DNA from: JBCBWG01 sp964579305
Lineage (GTDB): Bacteria > Pseudomonadota > Alphaproteobacteria > Rhizobiales > Hyphomicrobiaceae
Assembly (NCBI GenBank): GCA_964579305.1
Contig: CAZOGY010000072.1
Coordinates: forward strand, 1-19,168
Reading direction: 5' to 3'
DNA length: 19,168 nucleotides
The position numbers were made by a program, and so were the translations under genes. This document shows, piece by piece, positions 1 through 6,038 of the stretch (position 1 is the first letter of the stretch; every line of letters starts with the position of its first letter). The notes beneath the pieces are model-generated. The model saw only the letters and a list, made by a program, of their open reading frames with translations. It had not been told where the DNA came from and did no database searches.

Positions 1-461
1 TCGGCCGCATGCCAGCCCATTGGGGCCTCGGCATGGTCGACAACGCCGGCGGCTATCTGATGCAACACGGCCAGGTCGATCTCGTCATCGTCGGCACCGA
101 TCGCGTTACCGCCAACGGCGACGTCGCCAACAAGATCGGGACCTATCTGAAAGCTCTGGCCGCCAAGGACAACGGTGTGCCGTTCTATGTCGCTCTACCC
201 TACACGACCATCGACTGGGAAACCGACGACGGTTTCGCCATCGAGATCGAAGAGCGCTCGGACCGCGAGGTCCTGGCGCTGACGGGACGGCTTGAAGACG
301 GAAGCGTTGTCACCGTCGACATCGCCGCCCCAGGTTCGCCTGCCGCCAACCCGGCATTTGACGTCACGCCAGCCCGGCTCGTCAGCGGCTTTATTACCGA
401 ACGTGGCGTTACCGACGCCAGCGCCGAAGGCCTGAAGCGGCTCTACCCCGACGTTGGGTAA
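1..461 (+). CDS. mtnA: S-methyl-5-thioribose-1-phosphate isomerase, C-terminal part (5' end outside the window)
   Basis: This is the C-terminal part of MtnA, which isomerises 5-methylthioribose-1-phosphate to 5-methylthioribulose-1-phosphate in cytoplasmic methionine salvage. The reading frame is open from the left edge (frame of base 3) to the stop at 459-461, so about 150 residues remain of a family that is usually about 350-370. The visible signature is VGTDRV followed by TANGDVANKIGTY and then GVPFYVALP-YTTIDW. The Asp of the TDR motif is the family's catalytic Asp, while the catalytic Cys lies upstream and outside the window. The C-terminal SPAANPAFDVTPARLV-ITERG block is also typical. 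GTDR instead of the commoner GADR occurs in proteobacterial members as far as I recall. A class II aldolase about 4.8 kb downstream could use its product. The identification is firm; the upstream partners cannot be seen. Confidence 0.93.
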   Translation, partial: GRMPAHWGLGMVDNAGGYLMQHGQVDLVIVGTDRVTANGDVANKIGTYLKALAAKDNGVPFYVALPYTTIDWETDDGFAIEIEERSDREVLALTGRLEDGSVVTVDIAAPGSPAANPAFDVTPARLVSGFITERGVTDASAEGLKRLYPDVG

Positions 462-521
462 CATCGCTTCTGCCGGATGCGCTTTGGGGCCGAAGCCGCA
501 AACCAACCGTCCATGATCTCC

Positions 522-887
522 TCAGCCTCCAAAAATGCCGAATACGGCTGCAACCGCTGCAAGGAGGACGGCAATGACTGCGCCGATCGCCTCTGCGATT
601 GCAGCGCAAAGCGCTACGATTGCGTCGAGGATCGCAGCAAAAACGTCGGCAACAGGTTCAACGAGAACAACACCGCACGCCACGACCACGGTGATCGGCG
701 TTGCACAGGCCAAAGCGTAAATAAGCCCCAAAGTCGTAAGCAGCCAAAAAGCAATGGTGCTGGCACATAAAACGAAAAGCGCAGCCATCAGTGCGATGCC
801 GATTCGCGATCGCTGCTGCGTTTCTTTCCCGCTCTTTGCACTGTGCTGTCTCATAACAAGTCTCGCGAGCTGCGGCGTGGGCGCCAT
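522..887 (-). CDS. small hydrophobic membrane protein of unknown function
   Basis: I do not recognise this 121-residue reading frame. After a short polar, basic N-terminus (Lys/Arg/Gln-rich, to about residue 28) come three or four consecutive hydrophobic segments, roughly residues 29-50, 52-75 and 78-118. They are rich in Ala, Val, Ile and Leu and end in GIFGG. The first ATG (885-887) has only a weak GAGG about 11 bases upstream. An ATG at 852-854 (residue 12) is an alternative start, with a weak GAGA. It would be an inner-membrane protein, transcribed opposite to mtnA and to the PRC-barrel gene. Hydrophobic Ala-rich frames can arise by chance on GC-rich DNA. The gene rests only on the ordered polar-then-hydrophobic layout and the absence of a better frame here. 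Confidence 0.45.
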   Translation of the reverse strand: MAPTPQLARLVMRQHSAKSGKETQQRSRIGIALMAALFVLCASTIAFWLLTTLGLIYALACATPITVVVACGVVLVEPVADVFAAILDAIVALCAAIAEAIGAVIAVLLAAVAAVFGIFGG

Positions 888-1282
888 GCGCTATCTGGCC
901 TCAAATAGGAGGCCGCAGCAGGTCACGCATCTGGCGCACCAGCGCTTGGCCAGAATAGCTTGCGCAAGCCTTACGGAAGTCTGAGTGTTAATGCCAATGC
1001 GGATCGATCCTGCACGCCATTACCCATGAACCAACACGGCTTGATCGCAATATTGTGCAACGGGTGAAGCACACAGCCCGCTCTCAGACAATCACAGTAC
1101 GGTCGCATTCCCGTCACCGCCGACATATCGATTTACATTGCAGCGCGGCGCAACGCTGACAGGACCTGATCGTTCCCGCGACAAAAATTATTTTTTGCAG
1201 GAACAAAAGGTTGGTCGATCCTTTTCAACACCAGCCGCCGTTACTCGGCGCGCTTAGTATTCAACGAAAAGGGTGTAAGTCC
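888..1282. promoter_or_regulatory. gene-free stretch upstream of the PRC-barrel gene
   Basis: About 395 bases carry no convincing gene. The notable part is an AT-rich island near 1183-1200 (an imperfect A/T palindrome) followed by GGAAC at 1200-1204. GGAAC matches the -35 element of the alphaproteobacterial general-stress sigma factor EcfG. At the expected 16-base spacing the sequence is CTTT (1221-1224) rather than the consensus CGTT. A small inverted repeat, AAAAGG (1205-1210) with CCTTTT (1220-1225), lies in the same place. A ribosome binding site AAAAGGG (1267-1273) precedes the start codon. The promoter assignment is tentative. Confidence 0.35.
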
Positions 1283-2548
1283 ATGAGAGTGAATCGTCTC
1301 GCGATTCTCGGAGCCATTGCTCCAATCGCATTATTCTCAACCCACGCCCATGCGGATTGCGCAAGCGATTTGCGTGGAGCTTTTGCAAATATCGACCAAC
1401 AGGCGATGAGCGACGCCAATATGAGCGGCCGCGATGTGCGCCGCCTGCGTCAGGCCGCGGTGATCCTGGCCAATGCCGGTTACGAAGATGCCTGCATGGA
1501 ACTGGTCGAAGTCGCGCAGGATCTGCCAGAAGGCAACATGCGCGAAGATGGCAATCGCCAAACCAACCGCCAGAACGCGCAAAACCGCAATCGCAACCGC
1601 GGTAACGATCGTCAAAACGCGCAAAACCGTAACGGCGACGGCAACGGCGAAGAAACGCAATTGAGCGAATCTGAGCGTCGACGCGTCCGCATGGCTCGCA
1701 ATGCGACACCCGTGATGGAGCAGGACGGCGAATTCTCGATCAACTCGCTGATCGGGACGACGCTTTATTCCAGCACGTCCGGCAAATCGGTTGGCGAAGT
1801 CGAAGACCTGGTCTTTGGCGGTAATCAGCCAGCAGCCATTCTTGGCCACGGCGGTTTCCTGGGCATGGGCGAAAAGCGCATCAAACTGGCGCTGAATGAA
1901 GTCATGGTCGGTCAGAACGGCGAAACCCATTTCGTCGCCATGAGCGATCGCGAAATCCAGAACCAGCCAGGTCTGGAAAAGCGCAACGGCCGTTGGGTCA
2001 CCACTGCTGCCGAAGCGGACAATAACCGCCAACGCCGCTCGGACCGCCGCAACGCCTCTGACGATCGCAACCGCAACGCTTCGAATGATCGCAGCGATGT
2101 CGCCCAGACCGCTGAGCGCATGGTGAACAGCGCGAAGCGTGCTGTGACCGGTCAGGATGATGCGCCGCGCACGACAGGTTCGATCGAACAGGCCGGCGAA
2201 AATCGCCAACGGATGTCGGCAAACACTGTGATCGGCAAAAACGTGTACTCGTCGCAATCGAATGAGAAAATCGGCGAAATCGAAGATGTCGTTTTCTCGA
2301 TCGACTCATCGCAAGCACCTGCGATCATTCTTGGTCACGGCGGTTTTCTCGGCATGGGTGAGAAACGCGTCATGATCACGATGAGCGATCTGCAGCGTCG
2401 TCAGCGCGACGGCCGCTACTTTGTGGGGCTGTCTGATCAAAAGATCAAACAGATGGCCGGTCTCGAAAAAACAAACGGCCGTTGGCAGTCTCAGCCAGCC
2501 GAAGCCGATAATGATGAGCGTGCAGACAACAATCGCTCGAACAACTAA
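1283..2548 (+). CDS. secreted tandem PRC-barrel protein with Asn/Arg-rich linkers
   Basis: This is a predicted exported protein of 421 residues with unknown partner. The ATG at 1283 is chosen because AAAAGGG lies 9 bases upstream and a signal peptide follows at once: a basic start, a hydrophobic core, and cleavage after HAHA at about residue 24. The mature N-terminus is a helical module with two Cys (26 and 71) that could form a disulfide. Two PRC-barrel-like domains follow, at about 154-238 and 313-401. Both contain the block ILGHGGFLGMGEKR and end in GLEK-NGRW, so they are an internal duplication. Low-complexity linkers rich in Asn, Arg, Gln and Asp lie at about 90-125 and 246-275, and a similar short tail ends the protein. 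PRC barrels bind RNA, protein or ligands in many contexts, and exported alphaproteobacterial ones are often stress-associated. The function is not known. The gene stands alone and ends at a terminator. Confidence 0.85.
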   Translation: MRVNRLAILGAIAPIALFSTHAHADCASDLRGAFANIDQQAMSDANMSGRDVRRLRQAAVILANAGYEDACMELVEVAQDLPEGNMREDGNRQTNRQNAQNRNRNRGNDRQNAQNRNGDGNGEETQLSESERRRVRMARNATPVMEQDGEFSINSLIGTTLYSSTSGKSVGEVEDLVFGGNQPAAILGHGGFLGMGEKRIKLALNEVMVGQNGETHFVAMSDREIQNQPGLEKRNGRWVTTAAEADNNRQRRSDRRNASDDRNRNASNDRSDVAQTAERMVNSAKRAVTGQDDAPRTTGSIEQAGENRQRMSANTVIGKNVYSSQSNEKIGEIEDVVFSIDSSQAPAIILGHGGFLGMGEKRVMITMSDLQRRQRDGRYFVGLSDQKIKQMAGLEKTNGRWQSQPAEADNDERADNNRSNN

Positions 2549-2615
2549 TCGGTTTGTCGGCAAAATGGCGCGTGGCTGAATTTAATCTTGCTGCGCGCGA
2601 GATGTCGCCAGAAAC

Positions 2616-2655
2616 GGCGGTGCAGGGCTTTTGTGAAAGCCGGCACCGCCTTTTT
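2616..2655 (+). terminator. intrinsic terminator of the PRC-barrel gene
   Basis: An 8-bp stem, GGCGGTGC (2616-2623) with GCACCGCC (2643-2650), encloses a second stem, GGCTTT (2626-2631) with AAAGCC (2636-2641), and a TGTG loop. TTTTT follows at once (2651-2655). It lies about 68 bases after the stop of the PRC-barrel gene and faces the end of the opposing operon. On the minus strand it is followed only by a short GTTTC, so it may act weakly in that direction too. Confidence 0.9.
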
Positions 2656-2716
2656 CGTTTCTATGTCCATCTCACAGCTCAATTTTCAAACATTGTGATC
2701 TTGGCGCATTCACACA

Positions 2717-2980
2717 TCATGTCTCATGCGCCGGTTCAAAGGTTTCGAGAAGTCCTGGATAGCGCGCGGCAAATTCGTCCAGCGTTAGAGCGGCGCCGCT
2801 CACGTCGAACGCTTGTGTTTCGGCATCGGCCGTTTCGGGTTTCACGAGAACGGCAACCGGCTCTAAACGGCCGGAAAGCGCTGCGCCGGACGCAAAGGCC
2901 CGCCCGAATACGTCGCGCTTTCTGACCACCGCAATCCGGTGCCCGCGCACAACGCAAATATCGCCAAGTTCAAGTGTCAT
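2717..2980 (-). CDS. unrecognised 87-residue protein, last gene of the GerW/DUF2953 unit
   Basis: I do not recognise a family. The ATG at 2978-2980 overlaps the stop of the DUF2953 gene as ATGA, the usual sign of translational coupling. I prefer it to the start 24 bases further upstream. The protein begins with an alternating, probably beta-strand-rich part (LELGDICVVRGHRIAVVRKR, residues 3-22, then further strands to about 47, ending PVAVLVK). It ends with an acidic, helical part (about 64-87, LTLDEFAARYPGLLE). No membrane segment, signal peptide or metal motif is visible, apart from one Cys (9) and a few His. Its position makes it a likely partner of the two upstream proteins. That is an inference from gene order only. 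Confidence 0.72.
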   Translation of the reverse strand: MTLELGDICVVRGHRIAVVRKRDVFGRAFASGAALSGRLEPVAVLVKPETADAETQAFDVSGAALTLDEFAARYPGLLETFEPAHET

Positions 2981-3543
2981 CGGGCTGGGCCCCACACGTT
3001 CCAAACGAACCGTAGGATCGGCGGCGCAAATGCGACGGGGATAAACCGGACCATGAGCGATGCATCGCCCTCCAGCCGTGGGGCGGTGAAATCGGGCCTG
3101 ATTTGTAGGCGGCAGCGTGACCGCGGCGGCCGGCCATAAAGGATCGGCGCGAGCAACCCCATAAGCTGACCTGTGTCGCCGGGATCAGGCAGCCCGATAT
3201 CGGCATCGATATCAAGCGACACGAGGTGGATTGCGCTGAGGAGGCCCGCAATCAATTGCGGTGCCGCGGCCAAAGCCCGCCAAGTGCGCCTGGCCGAAAG
3301 CGAGAGCTGTCGACCACGGCGTGGCGCTGCGGCACGTTGATTTTGGCCGCGCGCTTTGCGGCCGCCAGTGAGCGGCAGCGATACCAGTGGCGTCAATCCG
3401 CCGAAAAATCTCAGCAGCAACTCGACGTGACGCGGTGCTGTTTTCACCCGCACGCCGATCCATACAGGCGTGATCAGGACCGCCAAAACCGCAAATGCAA
3501 GGAACGCAAGGCTCCAGCCGAGCACACTGAGGACAGCCGCCAT
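2977..3543 (-). CDS. DUF2953 (YtfI-like) membrane-anchored protein
   Basis: The 188-residue protein has an N-terminal membrane segment at about residues 5-30, a basic cytoplasmic or loop region (about 61-90, Arg-rich), and a C-terminal half with the layout of DUF2953. That half contains IDADIGLPDPGDTGQLMG (112-129), ILYG (134-137), then LQIRPDF (146-152) and a beta-strand VRF ending. DUF2953 includes Bacillus YtfI, encoded beside the GerW-family gene ytfJ. The molecular role of the family is unknown. The ATG at 3541-3543 has GAGG 7 bases upstream, and this site overlaps the TGA of the GerW-like gene. Its own stop overlaps the next start (ATGA). The family call is from motif memory rather than a search, but the adjacency to a GerW-family gene supports it. 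Confidence 0.78.
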   Translation of the reverse strand: MAAVLSVLGWSLAFLAFAVLAVLITPVWIGVRVKTAPRHVELLLRFFGGLTPLVSLPLTGGRKARGQNQRAAAPRRGRQLSLSARRTWRALAAAPQLIAGLLSAIHLVSLDIDADIGLPDPGDTGQLMGLLAPILYGRPPRSRCRLQIRPDFTAPRLEGDASLMVRFIPVAFAPPILRFVWNVWGPAR

Positions 3544-3552
3544 CGCACGGCC

Positions 3553-3906
3553 TCAGCTCTCGCCGTCTGTCTTTTGGTCCGTTGATTTCTTGACCGCCTC
3601 GCGCGCGACCTCGCCGAAGGCTTCAATGGCGTTGCTCAAAGAACCGCGGACGCTTTCCACCCGCGCGCCATCCTTGTCGATGATGATCGCGCCGATTGGC
3701 TTGATGCCGCCGGCGCCACCTGTGCCGGCGCCTTGGCCCTTCTTGGCATCGGCCCCGCCGCCGGCCCCGAAGCCGAACCCGTAACTCACCAGCGGGATGA
3801 CCGTTGCACCGTCTTTTTCGATCGGGGCAGCCAGAACGTTCTTCGCGCTCAGTAATCGATCGAGTTCGTCGACTGTACCTTTGAGGAGTTTTTCGACATC
3901 TTCCAT
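3553..3906 (-). CDS. GerW/YtfJ family protein
   Basis: The 117-residue cytoplasmic protein has the GerW (spore protein YtfJ) layout. An amphipathic N-terminal helix (about 2-20) is followed by NVLAAPIEKDGATVIPLVSY (23-42), a glycine-rich SYGFGFGAGGG stretch and a second glycine cluster (41-67). Next comes IKPIGAIIIDKDG (68-80) with VESVRG, and a charged helical tail. In Bacillus the family member is needed for efficient spore germination, and its biochemical role is not established. The ATG at 3904-3906 is chosen over one 30 bases upstream because GGAGG sits 7 bases before it. The DUF2953 gene follows 9 bases after the stop. About 98 bases separate it from the upstream GTPase gene, with no terminator visible between them. 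Sporulation seems unlikely for this organism, so the role must be a different one. Confidence 0.85.
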   Translation of the reverse strand: MEDVEKLLKGTVDELDRLLSAKNVLAAPIEKDGATVIPLVSYGFGFGAGGGADAKKGQGAGTGGAGGIKPIGAIIIDKDGARVESVRGSLSNAIEAFGEVAREAVKKSTDQKTDGES

Positions 3907-4004
3907 CGCCAGTCCTCCGACGCACCATGATGGCATGACAGGACCAAACGACGCGGCCAGTCGCCTTGATGCAGCGCAAGCGCGCCACCTGCGCGCCGAC
4001 CAGT

Positions 4005-5147
4005 CTAATCGGCCGTCCAGCCGGTGTAATCGGTCTGTGCTGCGCGAGCGCCTTGATCATGAAACAGAGGCATCAGGATTTCGCGCACGACGGCCTCATC
4101 GAGATCCTTCGTGATGAAAACGAGTTTGCTGATGCCCTGTTCCCAAGGCCAGCTTTCAAGCGTCGTTGGCGGGTAAAAGACATGCTGGACGCCGTGAATG
4201 ACGAACGGAAGCGGCTCACCCGCAACCGCGACAATGCCCTTTAAGCGCAGCAGCTTATCGCCATGTGCAGAGCGTAGCAGCTCCAGTGCGAACGAAAGCT
4301 TGCGCCCATCGAGCGGCTCGGTGAACGTCATGGCAAACGAGCGGACCCCGTGGAGATGGGCGGCGTCATGCGCGGTTTTTTGCGCCGAACCGGCAGCTGC
4401 ATGATGATCATGGTCGTGATCGGGGTGCGTACAGCCGGGGTCTGAGCAATCACCGGCGTGGCCATGCGCGCCGTGATAGGCGTCGGCCGACAGCCAGTCC
4501 ACGCCGCGATCGCGTAAGGCGGCCGGCTCGAAAGCGGACCCGCCATCGAAAATTGCCGCCGGTGCGATCTTGCCAGACACTGCGTGCACAACAGTTGCCG
4601 CCGGATTGAGAGCCGCGACACGCAAGCAGAGTGCATCGATTGCCTCAAGCCCAGCCCGGTCGCCTTTCGTAATCACCACACGGTCGGCAACAGCGATTTG
4701 TTTGGCCGCCTCATAGTGCTTGTCGATCTGGGAAAGTCCCAATTCTCCATCGACCGTCACCACAATCCCGGCGAGCTGATAGAGCCGGAACAAATCATCA
4801 TCGGTCATCAGTGTGTGGGCGATGGGCGCTGGATCGGCAAGCCCGGTGGTTTCGATCACAACGCGTTTGAGATCGCCGATTTCCCCACCCATGGCGCGAT
4901 CGGCGAGGGCCTTGAGAGCAGCCACAAGATCGCCGCGCACGGCGCAGCACACGCACCCCGACGGCAGCATCACCATTTCTTCATCAGCTGCCTCAACAAG
5001 CGCGTCATCGAGACCGACCTCGCCAAACTCGTTCACGATGACGGCCGTCCCCGACAGGCTCGGGTCAGCCAATAACGCTTTTAACAGCGTCGTCTTGCCC
5101 GAACCGAGAAATCCGGTCAGGACGGTGACAGGCAATGGAAATGCCAT
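4005..5147 (-). CDS. COG0523/CobW-type metal-chaperone GTPase
   Basis: This is a G3E-family P-loop GTPase of 380 residues, which typically delivers a metal (zinc, cobalt or nickel) to target enzymes in the cytoplasm. It shows the Walker A motif GFLGSGKTT (12-20) and the family metal site GCVCC (64-68). The ETTGLADPAP block is at 99-108 and TKGD (160-163) takes the place of NKxD. A histidine-rich insert with two Cys lies at about 225-249 (HGAHGH, then HPDHDHDHH), followed by the CobW C-terminal domain (about 265-370). The ATG at 5145-5147 has AAGGAG 8 bases upstream, and I reject the much longer upstream extension. The gene is divergent from the class II aldolase, with only 89 bases between them, and I see no obvious Zur-type palindrome there. 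The GerW unit lies downstream on the same strand. The metal cannot be decided from sequence, but the His-rich loop makes zinc plausible. Confidence 0.92.
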   Translation of the reverse strand: MAFPLPVTVLTGFLGSGKTTLLKALLADPSLSGTAVIVNEFGEVGLDDALVEAADEEMVMLPSGCVCCAVRGDLVAALKALADRAMGGEIGDLKRVVIETTGLADPAPIAHTLMTDDDLFRLYQLAGIVVTVDGELGLSQIDKHYEAAKQIAVADRVVITKGDRAGLEAIDALCLRVAALNPAATVVHAVSGKIAPAAIFDGGSAFEPAALRDRGVDWLSADAYHGAHGHAGDCSDPGCTHPDHDHDHHAAAGSAQKTAHDAAHLHGVRSFAMTFTEPLDGRKLSFALELLRSAHGDKLLRLKGIVAVAGEPLPFVIHGVQHVFYPPTTLESWPWEQGISKLVFITKDLDEAVVREILMPLFHDQGARAAQTDYTGWTAD

Positions 5148-5236
5148 TGGTGCTGCTCCTTGACGGATTGGCGTGTTACAGGCCCGACGCAAGGGCCCCG
5201 CCAAATGCGGGACGGCGAGCCGAAGGAACGTCTTGA

Positions 5237-5995
5237 ATGGCACGCGAACCGAGCACAAAAGCGACGCGAACGCCGGCGGCAAAAAAATCGAAGGCGCCCA
5301 AGGCAGCCGCCAAGAAGAAGGCGGCGAAACAGGGCGCGCGGTTGACGGCGGCTGAAATGTCCGCACGCGAAGATGTGGTCTTCGCAGGCATTCTTTTGGA
5401 ACGCTCACAGTTGACCCCTGGGCGCTCTGGAAATGTGTCGGTGCGCTTCGGCGACGGCATGCTCATTTCACCTTCCGGTATGTACTATAGCGACATCACA
5501 CCCGACGATGTCGTGTTCGTTGCGGCTGACGGCGAACCCAGTCGCAGTGAACGCAAACCGTCGAGTGAGTGGCGGTTTCATCTGGCCGCCTTCCAAGCAA
5601 GGCCGGACCGCAGCGCCGTCGTCCACACGCATGCGAAATACGCAACGATCCTTGCCTGCCGCCATGAACCGATCCCCGCGTTCCATTACATGGTCGCGGT
5701 TGCCGGCGGCATCGACATCCCGTGCGTGCCCTACGCGCCATTCGGCTCTGAGGCCTTAGCTGACTACGTCGCCGATGGCGTGCGCAAACGCGATGCCTGC
5801 CTCATGGCCAACCACGGGCTGACGGTGGTCGGCTCGGACATGGAACACGCCCTGGAAATCACCCGCGAAGTCGAGCAGCTTGCCGAACAGTATGTGCACG
5901 TCCTAGCCCTCGGCGGCCCGAAAACTCTGACCGATGATGAAATGGCAGACGTCATGGAACGTTTCAAGACGTACGGCAGCAACGCCCAGTCATGA
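5237..5995 (+). CDS. class II aldolase/adducin family protein (FucA-like) with Lys/Ala-rich N-terminal tail
   Basis: This is a zinc-dependent class II aldolase-fold protein of 252 residues, expected to cleave a sugar or sugar-acid phosphate to dihydroxyacetone phosphate and an aldehyde. The motifs are GRSGNVSVR (62-70), KPSSEWRFH (107-115) with the likely catalytic Glu111, HTH (130-132) and ANHG (191-194). His130, His132 and His193 serve as likely Zn ligands. Residues 1-40 form an unusual tail, Lys/Ala/Pro-rich and histone H1-like. The ATG at 5237 is well supported by GAAGGA about 9 bases upstream. A later ATG at 5357, after the tail, has no good ribosome binding site. The gene is divergent from the CobW-type gene and convergent with the MaoC-type gene. 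The substrate is unknown. 5-Methylthioribulose-1-phosphate is an attractive candidate because of mtnA nearby, but fuculose-phosphate-like substrates are equally possible. Confidence 0.88.
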   Translation: MAREPSTKATRTPAAKKSKAPKAAAKKKAAKQGARLTAAEMSAREDVVFAGILLERSQLTPGRSGNVSVRFGDGMLISPSGMYYSDITPDDVVFVAADGEPSRSERKPSSEWRFHLAAFQARPDRSAVVHTHAKYATILACRHEPIPAFHYMVAVAGGIDIPCVPYAPFGSEALADYVADGVRKRDACLMANHGLTVVGSDMEHALEITREVEQLAEQYVHVLALGGPKTLTDDEMADVMERFKTYGSNAQS

Positions 5996-6038
5996 CGGCT
6001 TGTGGCTCGTCCGCCCGGAGCATTGTTGGCCGAGGTGG

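Noticed and set aside
1211..1282. TTG start extending the PRC-barrel protein by 24 residues
   Set aside because: The extension would sit in front of a clear signal peptide, and the ATG at 1283 has a good ribosome binding site.
1337..2257. 306-residue minus-strand frame opposite the PRC-barrel gene
   Set aside because: It is a shadow: the plus-strand frame has a signal peptide, repeated domains and a terminator, while the minus frame has no recognisable motif.
5181..5211. Two overlapping small hairpins (GGCCC/GGGCC and CCCGC/GCGGG) upstream of the aldolase gene
   Set aside because: Five-base GC stems are frequent by chance at this base composition, and no switch motif is recognisable.
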